The notes beneath the pieces are model-generated. The model worked only from the letters and a program-made list of their open reading frames with translations. It was not told where the DNA came from and made no database searches. DNA of 62,595 bases, taken from contig JAURGE010000010.1 in the NCBI GenBank assembly GCA_030833925.1, forward strand, positions 1 to 62,595, read 5' to 3'. The translations under genes and the position numbers were made by a program. The stretch comes from Alphaproteobacteria bacterium. GTDB lineage: Bacteria > Pseudomonadota > Alphaproteobacteria > Bin95. Below, one piece after another: positions 27,371 through 36,244 of the stretch. The stretch's first letter is position 1; the number at the start of each line of letters is the position of its first letter.

Positions 27371-29002
27371 ATGGCCCTTGATCCACTTGAGCAAGCGGTT
27401 GTTGCGCAATCCCTTATCGCGGCAGCTCAAGAAATGGGTGTCAAATTAATCAGATCTGCTCACTCTCCTATAGTTCGGGAAGCAGAAGATTGTTCAGCAG
27501 CATTGATGACTGCAGATGGTAACGTAGTGGCTCAAGCCGAACTTATTCCAATGCAATTGGGGTCAATAACGCACACATTTCGGCACTGTGCTGAAAGACA
27601 TGATTTAGAGGCCTTAGAAGAAGGGGATTTTTTTATCACGAATGATGCCTACCTCGGCGGTCAGCACATTCAGGACATTTTCCTCTTCAGCCCAATTTTT
27701 TTTCAAGGGCAGCGAATAGGTTTTTCAGCCACTGTTGTCCATCATATTGATCTCGGCGGTGGTGCCCCAGGCCTTAACCCAAATGCTACGGATATCCATT
27801 CAGAAGGAATTTTGTTCCCTGCGCTTAAGTTAAATAGGGACAGGGACTGGACACGAGGGCCTTGGGAAACTTTCGTGCGAGCTAATGTGCGTATGCCTGA
27901 TGCAACACTTGGTGATATTGATGCCCAATTTGCTGCCAATGCGGTCGGTGCAGAACGATTGATATCTCTTGCTAAGAAATATGGGGTGTCGAAGCTTGCT
28001 GAAGCAATGAAGGAGATGTTGGACTATTCCGAGCGCCGAGTGAGAAACGCTCTTCGGTCTGCGCCTGACGGGGTGTACGAAGGCGAGGACGCTATTGATG
28101 ATGACGGTCAGGGTTCAGGGCCAATTCTTGTAAAGGTAAGTGTCACCATTTCTGGTGATTCCATGAATATCGATTTTTCTGGGACTAGCCCTCAAGTTAA
28201 GTCAAATATGAACAATCCATTTGCCTCCACGGTGTCTTCTGCAATTGCCGCGGCAAAGTCGGTTTTGACTAACCCAGATATTCCTTTTAACGATGGCTGC
28301 TCTCGTGCAATCACAGTAACTGCCCCAGAGGGTTCGATCTTGAATCCTCGTTACCCGGCCCCAGTTCGCGCGCGTCTTTTGCCAAGTTATCGAGCCTTCG
28401 ACGCCGTAATGAAGGCGCTTTCGAAGGCTACTCCTGAGCGAGTTATCGCAACCGGGACCGACACAACCACTGCCTGCTGTCTATCCTGGCTAGGGCCCAA
28501 AGGTTATGACATTTACTTGGAAATATTTGGTGGTGGATATGGGGCAGGGCCACGAAATGATGGCGTTGATGGCGTCGACAGCCCTCTTTCGAATTGCGCT
28601 AACATTCCAGTCGAAGCCACTGATATGGATCATAGTTTCTTCAGATGTGTTGATTACAGCTTCGTGACTGGATCTGGGGGGAGGGGTCGAAGGCGTGGTG
28701 GTTTAGCCTTTCGTAAAGTTTATGAAATTCTAGAGAACGGGGTCACTTTTGCCACCTATGGTGACAGATTTAAGATCGCCGCCGACGGTATATTTGGAGG
28801 AGAACCAGGCTCCAAGGCCTGCAACCAGGTAATTCGCGGTGAAGAGATCATTGACCTGCCTTCAAAGTGCCAATTCACCCTCAAAAAGGGTGATCGGCTA
28901 ATCGTCCAGACGGCAGCTGGGGGGGGATATGGCCCACGTCAAGAGAGGCCTAATGCCCTAATAGCCCGAGATTCTGAAGATGGTTTGATGGCTGCAGAAT
29001 AG
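27371..29002 (+). CDS. hyuB: Hydantoinase B/oxoprolinase subunit
   Basis: This 543-residue partner of HyuA has the typical DPLEQAVVAQSLIAAAQEMGVKLIRSAHSPIVREAEDCSAA opening (about 3-43), FFITNDAYLGGQHIQDI (about 87) and HHIDLGGGAPG (about 121). It ends with a glycine-rich region (AAGGGYGPRQ) seen across the family. Its start lies 3 bp after hyuA, so the two subunits are made together. The last codons lie in a perfect palindrome shared with typA; the two reading frames end with the same residues, AAE. No amidohydrolase or racemase gene is nearby. Confidence 0.94.
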   Translation: MALDPLEQAVVAQSLIAAAQEMGVKLIRSAHSPIVREAEDCSAALMTADGNVVAQAELIPMQLGSITHTFRHCAERHDLEALEEGDFFITNDAYLGGQHIQDIFLFSPIFFQGQRIGFSATVVHHIDLGGGAPGLNPNATDIHSEGILFPALKLNRDRDWTRGPWETFVRANVRMPDATLGDIDAQFAANAVGAERLISLAKKYGVSKLAEAMKEMLDYSERRVRNALRSAPDGVYEGEDAIDDDGQGSGPILVKVSVTISGDSMNIDFSGTSPQVKSNMNNPFASTVSSAIAAAKSVLTNPDIPFNDGCSRAITVTAPEGSILNPRYPAPVRARLLPSYRAFDAVMKALSKATPERVIATGTDTTTACCLSWLGPKGYDIYLEIFGGGYGAGPRNDGVDGVDSPLSNCANIPVEATDMDHSFFRCVDYSFVTGSGGRGRRRGGLAFRKVYEILENGVTFATYGDRFKIAADGIFGGEPGSKACNQVIRGEEIIDLPSKCQFTLKKGDRLIVQTAAGGGYGPRQERPNALIARDSEDGLMAAE

Positions 29003-29015
29003 TTATTCTGCAGCC
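28990..29015. terminator. Perfect 26-bp palindrome spanning both stop codons of hyuB and typA
   Basis: GGCTGCAGAATA and TATTCTGCAGCC are exact 12-base arms around a GT centre. The palindrome encodes the last codons and stop of hyuB on the plus strand and of typA on the minus strand. It would form a hairpin in either transcript. No T tract follows, so it may be a bidirectional end-stabilising or Rho-assisted site, not a classic intrinsic terminator. Confidence 0.6.
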
Positions 29016-30838
29016 TCAGCTGATGCTGCTTTCCGTGCTTGTCGTTTGCGTTCGTGCGGGTCAAGGAACCGTTTGCGCAGTCGAATAACTTTGGGTGTTA
29101 CTTCTACAAGTTCATCATCGGAAATATAAGCAAGGGATTTCTCGAGGGTCATATCGACAGGGGTAGTCAACGTAACAGCATCGTCCTTACCTGCTGCTCG
29201 AAAGTTAGTAAGTTGCTTTGCTTTCAATGGATTGACTTCTAAATCTGACGGCTTGGCGTTCTCGCCGATAATCATGCCTTGATAAACTGGTACACCTGCA
29301 GGAATGAACATAAAACCCCGTTCTTCGAGATTAAAGAGAGCATATGGAGAAGCCTTACCATTCTCCATGGAAATAAGGACCCCGGTTCTCCTAGCAGCTA
29401 TGGGGCCTTTATATGGTCCGTAGGAGTGAAAGACGCGGTTCATTATACCGGTTCCCCGTGTCTCTGTAAGAAACTGACCATGGTAGCCGATAAGTCCTCG
29501 GGCTGGCGCCAAAAACACAAGGCGTTGTTTTCCACCTCCGGAGGGCCGCAATTCTTGCAGTTCACCCTTTCGCTCAGAAATCGAAGAAACAACGGCGCCG
29601 CCATATTCTTCATCGACGTCTACGAAGACCTCCTCGATGGGCTCCTCGCGCTTTCCTGTTTCTGGATTATTGCGAAAGAGAACGCGAGGGCGGCTGACTG
29701 ATAATTCATATCCTTCGCGTCGCATCTGTTCAATTAATACGGCAAGTTGGAGTTCGCCGCGTCCAGAAACCTCAAAGGCATCTTTGTCTGCAGTATCGGT
29801 TACGCGGATAGCCACATTGCCCTCCGCTTCGCGCATCAAGCGGTCGCGAATTTGCCTCGATGTTACCTTGTCACCATCTTGGCCTGCTAAAGGACTGTCG
29901 TTGATTGAGAAGGTCATAGCCAGCGTGGAAGGATCAATGGGCTGCGCGGGCAGAGGGTCCGTTACATCTGGGCTTGCCAGCGTGTCGGCCACCGTTGCTT
30001 CAGCAAGTCCGGCTAATGCAACAATATCACCCGCGAATGCCTCTTCTATTGGTTGCCTCTCCAAGCCTCTGAACGCTAAGATTTTTGTGATCCGCCCAAG
30101 TTCTATGCGTTCTCCATTTCGGCTTAGTGCATGAACCGGTGCATTGGCTTTTATTGAGCCACTTTCGATCCGACCTGTAAGGATGCGACCAAGATAAGGG
30201 TTACTCTCCAATGTTGTTGCTAACATTCGGAATGGTGCATTTTGAGCCACGGTAGGCTCTGGTGTGTGCCTTACAATTAGGTCAAATAAAGGGGCCATAT
30301 CTGAGCCAGGTTGATCTGGATCTAAACTCGCCCAACCGGCTTTAGCAGAGGCAAAAACACATGGAAAATCGAGCTGCTCTTCATTAGCGCCCAACACGCC
30401 AAAAAGATCAAAAGTTTCATCCTGTACTTCGTAGGCTCTCTGCTCGGGTTTATCCACTTTGTTCACAACTACAATTGGTTTTAAGCCAAGTGCAAGCGCC
30501 TTTGACAGTACAAACTTTGTCTGAGGCATTGGTCCTTCTGATGCATCAACTAGCAGGCAGACCCCATCTACCATACCGAGGATACGTTCAACCTCACCTC
30601 CAAAGTCGGCGTGTCCTGGGGTGTCGACAATGTTAATCCGCACATTTTTCCATTCGACGGATGTGCACTTAGCCAAGATTGTTATGCCTCGTTCTTGCTC
30701 CAGGTCATTGGAGTCCATCGCCCTTTCCATGACGCGCTGGTTTTCACGAAAGGCGCCAGACTGTTTTAACAGGCAGTCAACTAAAGTTGTTTTGCCATGA
30801 TCAACATGGGCAATAATTGCGATATTGCGGATATCCAT
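29003..30838 (-). CDS. typA: GTPase BipA/TypA
   Basis: BipA is a ribosome-binding translational GTPase important in stress and cold. The 611-residue protein has G1 [10 protein letters not shown] (10-19), the switch [10 protein letters not shown]3 [14 protein letters not shown] (about 72-85) and G4 NKVDKP (about 126), followed by EF-Tu domain II and the EF-G-type domain III/V regions plus the BipA-specific C-terminal domain. Length is normal. It faces hyuB with adjacent stop codons inside a shared palindrome and is divergent from the ThDP enzyme gene at 31005. Confidence 0.98.
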   Translation of the reverse strand: MDIRNIAIIAHVDHGKTTLVDCLLKQSGAFRENQRVMERAMDSNDLEQERGITILAKCTSVEWKNVRINIVDTPGHADFGGEVERILGMVDGVCLLVDASEGPMPQTKFVLSKALALGLKPIVVVNKVDKPEQRAYEVQDETFDLFGVLGANEEQLDFPCVFASAKAGWASLDPDQPGSDMAPLFDLIVRHTPEPTVAQNAPFRMLATTLESNPYLGRILTGRIESGSIKANAPVHALSRNGERIELGRITKILAFRGLERQPIEEAFAGDIVALAGLAEATVADTLASPDVTDPLPAQPIDPSTLAMTFSINDSPLAGQDGDKVTSRQIRDRLMREAEGNVAIRVTDTADKDAFEVSGRGELQLAVLIEQMRREGYELSVSRPRVLFRNNPETGKREEPIEEVFVDVDEEYGGAVVSSISERKGELQELRPSGGGKQRLVFLAPARGLIGYHGQFLTETRGTGIMNRVFHSYGPYKGPIAARRTGVLISMENGKASPYALFNLEERGFMFIPAGVPVYQGMIIGENAKPSDLEVNPLKAKQLTNFRAAGKDDAVTLTTPVDMTLEKSLAYISDDELVEVTPKVIRLRKRFLDPHERKRQARKAASAEAAE

Positions 30839-31004
30839 GGATAGGAGCGTCCTTGGGCAGGTGAAGCGCGAAAATCGTTCGGATGGGTTTAGGGAAATTT
30901 TTGCGGGAATATAGGCGGAACTGAATTAACTACAAGCGCAATTGACAGCAAGAGCTCTGACAGGTCTTCTGCGGCTATAAAAATTAGTGATTAGGAGCGT
31001 TCCT

Positions 31005-32699
31005 ATGCCCGATTCAGCTCAAGCTGCCTCAAACATGCGAAACGGGGGCCAGATTTTGGCAGACCAGCTTCGTATCCATGGCTGTGATACAGCATTTTGC
31101 GTCGCGGGTGAGAGTTACCTAGAGCTTCTCGATGCACTTTACGACCATAAAGACTTCAAGCTTTACACGTGCCGTAACGAGACAGGTGCTGCGAATGCTG
31201 CTGAAGCTTATGGTAAACTGACCGGAAAACCTGGAGTAGTAATGGTTACTCGTGGGCCCGGGGCCTGCCATGGAGTCATCGGCCTTCATACTGCCTATCA
31301 GGACTCTACCCCACTGATAATGCTGATTGGCCAAGTGGCCCGAGACCAGTTTGATCGCGAGGCTTTCCAAGAAATTGACTACCGCAGAATGCTGGGACAG
31401 GTGACAAAGTGGACCGCCCAGATTGAGAATGTTGAACGGGTGCCAGAATATCTTGCTCGCGCCTTCTCCGTTGCCATGTCGGGCCGACCAGGACCAGTGG
31501 CTCTAGCTTTGCCTGAAGACATGCTGCGTGACTTCTCAAGTGTTTCTGACGCAGCTCCTTATCGATACACTCGTGCAGCCCCAAGTCCGGAAGACCTAAA
31601 GGCCATGTCTGATATGCTCAGTATGGCAGAGCGTCCGCTGATGATTGTTGGTGGTGGTGGATGGACCCAGCAAGCTGCCAACGATATACAAAGCTTTGCA
31701 GTGGCCTGGGATCTTCCGGTAGCTTGCTCGTTCCGGCGGCTCGACATCATTAATCACTTGGGGGATCGCTTCGTTGGGGATCTATCAACAGCTCCCGCGC
31801 CTAAGCTTCTTCAAATGGTGAAGGATGCGGACCTTTTGTTGGTTGTAGGTGCGCGTTTAGGAGAGATTACTACTCAGGGCTATGCCATGATGGAAAGCCC
31901 AAAGCCGTCTAAAAAGTTTATTCATATTCATTCATCTGCAGAGGAGATCGGCAGCGTTTATCAGCCTGATCTTGGCATACAGTCTGGGATGTCAGCTTTC
32001 GCGGCTGCTGCCAAGGAGCTTAGTGTTACTTCTGGAAACTGGGGCCACTGGCGGGAAGCTGCTCGAGCAGACTTTGAGGTCTGGGCAAATCCCCAGGCTG
32101 GTAGCGGCGATCTCGATCTCGCTACCTGTATGGCAGAAATCCGAAAGCGAGCGGATGCCGATACTATCGTAACAGTGGATGCGGGCAATTTTTCTGGTTG
32201 GGCTATGCGATACATGCAATTCCAACAACTGCACACCTTTGCCGCGCCCACGAGTGGTGCAATGGGATATGCTGTTCCAGCTGCAGTCGGTGCTTCGTTA
32301 GCTTTTCCTGCGCGGAAGGTTTTTGGCTTCGTTGGGGATGGTGGGTTTATGATGACCAGCCAGGAACTCGCCACTGCGGCTCAGTATGGTGGTACCCCCA
32401 TAATTTTCCTTTTTAACAATGGAATGTATGGCACTATTCGTGCTCATCAGGCAAAGCGTCATCCGGGCCGAGCAATCGCAATCGAGTTGAAAAATCCAGA
32501 TTTCCAAAAGTTGGTGGAGGCTTATGGCTGTCATGGCGAAACCGTGTCCAAGACAGCTGAATTTGGTCCTGCGCTAGATCGGGCCATTGCCTCAGGAAAG
32601 CCAGCCGTAATCAATATCAAAATGGATCCTAATATAATTTCAACCACAACAACTTTAGAGAAGATGGAAGCCACGGCTCGTGCAGCAGGAGTTGTCTAA
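31005..32699 (+). CDS. Thiamine diphosphate-dependent enzyme, acetolactate synthase-like
   Basis: The 564-residue protein has the three-domain layout of acetolactate synthase, oxalyl-CoA decarboxylase and related ThDP enzymes. Glu59 in CRNETGAANAAEAYGK is the cofactor-activating glutamate, and the ThDP/magnesium motif runs from GDGGFMMTSQELATAA (about 444) to FLFNNGMYG (about 469). Its close relatives are mostly uncharacterised and are called acetolactate synthase-like. ATG 31005 follows TTAGGAG. It lies 3 bp before a CaiB-type CoA-transferase gene, so an acyl-CoA substrate is possible (as for oxalyl-CoA decarboxylase or 2-hydroxyacyl-CoA lyase), but the catalytic residues do not settle this. 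Confidence 0.88.
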   Translation: MPDSAQAASNMRNGGQILADQLRIHGCDTAFCVAGESYLELLDALYDHKDFKLYTCRNETGAANAAEAYGKLTGKPGVVMVTRGPGACHGVIGLHTAYQDSTPLIMLIGQVARDQFDREAFQEIDYRRMLGQVTKWTAQIENVERVPEYLARAFSVAMSGRPGPVALALPEDMLRDFSSVSDAAPYRYTRAAPSPEDLKAMSDMLSMAERPLMIVGGGGWTQQAANDIQSFAVAWDLPVACSFRRLDIINHLGDRFVGDLSTAPAPKLLQMVKDADLLLVVGARLGEITTQGYAMMESPKPSKKFIHIHSSAEEIGSVYQPDLGIQSGMSAFAAAAKELSVTSGNWGHWREAARADFEVWANPQAGSGDLDLATCMAEIRKRADADTIVTVDAGNFSGWAMRYMQFQQLHTFAAPTSGAMGYAVPAAVGASLAFPARKVFGFVGDGGFMMTSQELATAAQYGGTPIIFLFNNGMYGTIRAHQAKRHPGRAIAIELKNPDFQKLVEAYGCHGETVSKTAEFGPALDRAIASGKPAVINIKMDPNIISTTTTLEKMEATARAAGVV

Positions 32700-32702
32700 C
32701 AA

Positions 32703-34100
32703 ATGGTAGATGAGACGGAAGAAGTTTTTGCCAAAGTATGGTCACCACTTGGAAACTCTTCTGCCTTGCAGAGTATAAGCTTCACAGGAGATGGGCCAGG
32801 TTTACCTTCCGCTTTTAAGGTTGGTCTTTGCGCACAAGTTACGGAAGGGGCTGCTGGGCTCGCAGCAGCTGAAATCTGGCGGGACAGAACAGGGCGAGCT
32901 CAAACTATTTCCGTTAATCGTGAGGCTGCCGCCATAGGCTTTAATTCAGAGCGTCACGTCCACGTGGTTGGTGTAGAGCCAGAATATATCTGGGACGATA
33001 TTTCAGGGCATTATCAATGTGGCGATGGCCGTTGGGTCCAACTCCACTGCAACTACACTCATCACATGGCTGCAACGACAGCTGCCTTTCACGCTCCTGT
33101 TTCCAGAGCTGGAATGCAAGCAGTACTGAATAGAATGACTGGCCTTCAGGTTGAGCAAGTGATGATTGATCATGGCCTGCCAGGCGGAATGATGCGGACC
33201 CAAGCTGAGTGGCGTGCTACTCCACAAGGACAAGCACTAGATGGCTCATCGCTAACTGAGATTGTCCAATTTGGGGAGGCTGAGGCCAAGTCTTGGTCTG
33301 TTTCTCCAGCCCGACCGCTTTCTGGCATTCGAGTGCTCGATATGACACGGGTAATTGCTGGACCAGTTTGCGGCAGAACTCTTGCAGCTTTTGGGGCTGA
33401 CGTGCTCCGCATCACACCACCTCGATATCCTGACCGTGGTCCACTTGTCCTAGATGGCGGTGCAGGTAAGCGCAACGCTATGTTGGATATAAAATCCTCA
33501 GAGGGTCGCAAGATTTTCGAGGATCTTGTTCGTGGTGCTGATATCATCGTTCAAGGATACAGGCCAGGTGCGCTTGATAGTGCTGGTGTTGGGCCTGATG
33601 CTTTAAGGGAGATTAACCCCTCGATAGTTTCCGTGACTCTTTGTGCTTTTGGTTACACAGGACCTTGGGCTTTGAGGCGCGGGTTCGACTCGATAGTTCA
33701 AACGGTTTCGGGTATTGCCGATGCTGGCGGTCGGGCAGCAGGTCTTGCTCAAGGTGCTCCTAAATCCTTGCCAGCACAGGCATTAGACCATGGATGTGGC
33801 TATTTAATGGCTGCTGCTGCGATGAGTGCTCTCCTTCGTCAACGGAGGGAAGGTGGTGCATGGCGGGTGCGTGCAGCGCTCGCTTGGACGGGACGTTGGC
33901 TTGAAGATTTGGGAACTATTGATGCAATCCACGCAGAGGCTCCCTCAGAAGCGACTATTCAAGCTCATTTAGTGGAAGAGGAAGGTCCTTTTGGACGCGT
34001 TCGGCGAATTCCAATGGCAACTGAGCTCTCTGATACCCCGCCGATCTGGGACTTGCCGGCAGCTCCCTTAGACGCACACACCGCTACTTGGCTCGCATAA
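32703..34100 (+). CDS. CaiB/BaiF CoA-transferase family protein with rearranged domain order
   Basis: The 465-residue protein belongs to class III CoA-transferases, which move CoA between carboxylic acids. The order of parts is odd. Residues 1-200 resemble the second half of a normal family member (AEIWRDRTGRAQTISVNREA, then GDGRWVQLHCNYTHH). From residue about 200 the sequence resumes with the normal N-terminus (LSGIRVLDMTRVIAGPVCGRTLAAFGADV), followed by MLDIKSSEGRKIFEDLVRGADI and the likely catalytic aspartate in RRGFDSIVQTVSG. The normal second half is then short. It looks like a tandem or permuted arrangement. Coupled 3 bp after the ThDP enzyme. Confidence 0.85.
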   Translation: MVDETEEVFAKVWSPLGNSSALQSISFTGDGPGLPSAFKVGLCAQVTEGAAGLAAAEIWRDRTGRAQTISVNREAAAIGFNSERHVHVVGVEPEYIWDDISGHYQCGDGRWVQLHCNYTHHMAATTAAFHAPVSRAGMQAVLNRMTGLQVEQVMIDHGLPGGMMRTQAEWRATPQGQALDGSSLTEIVQFGEAEAKSWSVSPARPLSGIRVLDMTRVIAGPVCGRTLAAFGADVLRITPPRYPDRGPLVLDGGAGKRNAMLDIKSSEGRKIFEDLVRGADIIVQGYRPGALDSAGVGPDALREINPSIVSVTLCAFGYTGPWALRRGFDSIVQTVSGIADAGGRAAGLAQGAPKSLPAQALDHGCGYLMAAAAMSALLRQRREGGAWRVRAALAWTGRWLEDLGTIDAIHAEAPSEATIQAHLVEEEGPFGRVRRIPMATELSDTPPIWDLPAAPLDAHTATWLA

Positions 34101-34193
34101 AATAGAGCTGCGACCCCCGCACTAATTGACCCAGTTATAATGTCTGCTGTACCCAAAAAAAGACATGGTGATTTTTAGAAGGGCGATTGCTCC

Positions 34194-35969
34194 GTGACAG
34201 ATGCCGCGCACACGAAGCGCAGACATGACCTGAGGCCACTCCTAATGTTGGGGCCCTTTCTTAGGCCTTACAAAGTTAGAATTTTGGCAGCTGTTTTAGC
34301 GTTATGTGTCGCTGCTGGGGCAGTGCTTACCATTGGTATGGGCCTGAGAAAACTCATCGATTTTGGTTTTGCAGCCAATGATCCTAGGGTGCTTAACACA
34401 GCCCTTCTGTGGCTTGCAGTGATGATAGGCTTGCTTGCTTTAGGTACATTCGGCCGTTACTTCCTCGTGACCTGGATAGGTGAGCGCGTTGTTGCTGACT
34501 TAAGGCGCGCCGTATACCGACGTGTCCTCCAATTTAGCCCTGCCTTTTTTGAAACTCGACCCACAGGTGAGGTGTTATCGCGTCTTTCAGTAGATGCCGA
34601 AGTTATTCAGACTGTTATTGGCTCAGCTGCATCTGTGGCAGCCCGTAATTTTCTGCTTGTGCTAGGCGGTTTAATCCTAATGGCCATCGCTAGCCCGTCA
34701 TTAACTGGTGCAACTGCTCTAGCTATCCCAGTTGTGGTGGCGCCTATAATCATCTTTGGTCGTAAAGTGAGACGTCTCAGTCGAGAAAACCAAGATCGTA
34801 TAGCCGCGGTTTCAGAGCATGTCGAAGAGAGTGTGAATGCAATTCGTATAGTTCAGGCATTTGCTCAGGAGGATGCAGACTTAAGCCGTTTCTCCCGCCG
34901 CCTTGAGTATGCTTTTGCTGGGGCCGTTCGCAGAATCCAAGCTCGCGCGTGGCTTACTGCTACTGTAATTTTACTAGTTTTTGGCGCTGTTGGCTTTGTC
35001 CTATGGCTAGGTGGGCGAATGGTTCTAGCTGGTGAGATGACCGGTGGTGAGTTATCCGCCTTTGTATTCTATGCCGTTGTCACGGCGGGTGGTGTCGGTG
35101 CCTTAAGCGAGGTTTGGGGCGATTTGCAGCGAGCGGCCGGTGCTACGGAGCGGCTGGTCGGGTTATTGGTTGAAGAACCAGTGATTAAATCACCATCAAA
35201 CCCTATTAGTGCGCCAAAACCAATCAAGGGCCATCTTAGCTTTAAAAATGTATCTTTTGGCTATCCTGCTCGTCCTGAACCTTTGGCTATGCATAGCACT
35301 TCATTCACCATTAATGCTGGCGAAACAGTAGCGTTGGTTGGACCGTCTGGAGCAGGTAAAACGACAATATTTCAACTTTTAATGCGGTTTTATGACCCGC
35401 AGGTTGGCCAGATAACGTTAGACGGCATTGACGTCGCTCAGATGGATCCACGAGCCCTCCGCAGTAATTTTGGGTTTGTCCCACAAGAACCGGGTATTTT
35501 CTCGGCTAGTGTGTTGGAAAACATACGCTTTGGCAGGCCAGATGCTACTGATTTTGAAGTTAGAGCAGCGGCAGAAGCTGCGGCCGCACTGGATTTCATT
35601 GAGGCGATGCCAGAAGGGTTCCAGTCAGATCTTGGTCAAAAAGGCGTTAGATTGTCTGGAGGGCAGCGTCAACGAATTGCAATCGCACGCGCAATTTTAA
35701 GAGATCCACCAATTCTTCTTTTAGATGAGGCGACCAGCTCCCTAGATTCTGAAAGTGAGGTCCGGGTTCAGGCAGCTTTAGAGAATTTGCAGAAGAATAG
35801 GACCACATTGGTTATTGCACACCGTTTAGCCACAGTTCAGAACGCTGACCGTATCATAGTTCTTGATCAGGGCAGGGTAGTTGCGGAAGGCGATCATAAC
35901 AGCCTCATGGCTTCTGAGGGACTTTATGCCCGTCTTGCGCAGCTTCAGTTAAAAGCTTCGCATATCTAA
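34194..35969 (+). CDS. ABC exporter, transmembrane and ATPase domains fused
   Basis: The 591-residue protein has a six-helix membrane domain (about residues 20-310) followed by an ATPase domain. Walker A is GPSGAGKTT (about 383-391), the signature is LSGGQRQR (about 488) and Walker B is ILLLDEATSSLDSE (about 508), with the switch histidine in VIAHRLATV. It resembles MsbA- and BmrA-type homodimeric exporters common in Alphaproteobacteria. The substrate is unknown; a lipid or drug is usual. GTG 34194 is the start. There is a 93-bp gap after the CoA-transferase gene, so co-transcription is possible but uncertain. Confidence 0.93.
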   Translation: MTDAAHTKRRHDLRPLLMLGPFLRPYKVRILAAVLALCVAAGAVLTIGMGLRKLIDFGFAANDPRVLNTALLWLAVMIGLLALGTFGRYFLVTWIGERVVADLRRAVYRRVLQFSPAFFETRPTGEVLSRLSVDAEVIQTVIGSAASVAARNFLLVLGGLILMAIASPSLTGATALAIPVVVAPIIIFGRKVRRLSRENQDRIAAVSEHVEESVNAIRIVQAFAQEDADLSRFSRRLEYAFAGAVRRIQARAWLTATVILLVFGAVGFVLWLGGRMVLAGEMTGGELSAFVFYAVVTAGGVGALSEVWGDLQRAAGATERLVGLLVEEPVIKSPSNPISAPKPIKGHLSFKNVSFGYPARPEPLAMHSTSFTINAGETVALVGPSGAGKTTIFQLLMRFYDPQVGQITLDGIDVAQMDPRALRSNFGFVPQEPGIFSASVLENIRFGRPDATDFEVRAAAEAAAALDFIEAMPEGFQSDLGQKGVRLSGGQRQRIAIARAILRDPPILLLDEATSSLDSESEVRVQAALENLQKNRTTLVIAHRLATVQNADRIIVLDQGRVVAEGDHNSLMASEGLYARLAQLQLKASHI

Positions 35970-36244
35970 AGTTTGGACTATTGAAATTTAGATGGTCTGA
36001 CTCAAAATTGGCTGATGTTTTTGAAGCCTTGTACCAAAGATGTCTGTATTAAGCGTTGAGTGCGATCGATTGTTTCGCGTGGTGCTCGCAAAGAACGAGC
36101 ATTTCGCTTAGTTATCCAAGTAAGTAAGAATGATTTGCTAAAAAATGCTATCCATCCAAAAGCGCACTATGGAAAAGTTAAAGCGCTTGCGATTTGGTAG
36201 TACGGCAAAATCAACAGTTTTTGATACTGAATAGGGTTATTTAG
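35970..36244 (+). other. Intergenic region before ggt, no gene seen
   Basis: The 275-bp stretch holds no coding frame or RNA I can support. It contains one small stem (TGCTCG at 36083-36088 with CGAGCA at 36096-36101) that has only a short T tract after it and may terminate the exporter transcript weakly. The ggt promoter should lie here. Confidence 0.4.

Noticed and set aside
30942-30981. TTGACA at 30942-30947 and TATAAA at 30976-30981 before the ThDP enzyme gene
   Set aside because: The spacing between the boxes is 28 bases, far from the 16-18 needed for a sigma-70 promoter.
34113-34141. TATAAT at 34136-34141 before the ABC exporter gene
   Set aside because: No acceptable -35 box lies 16-18 bases upstream, so the single hexamer is not counted as a promoter.
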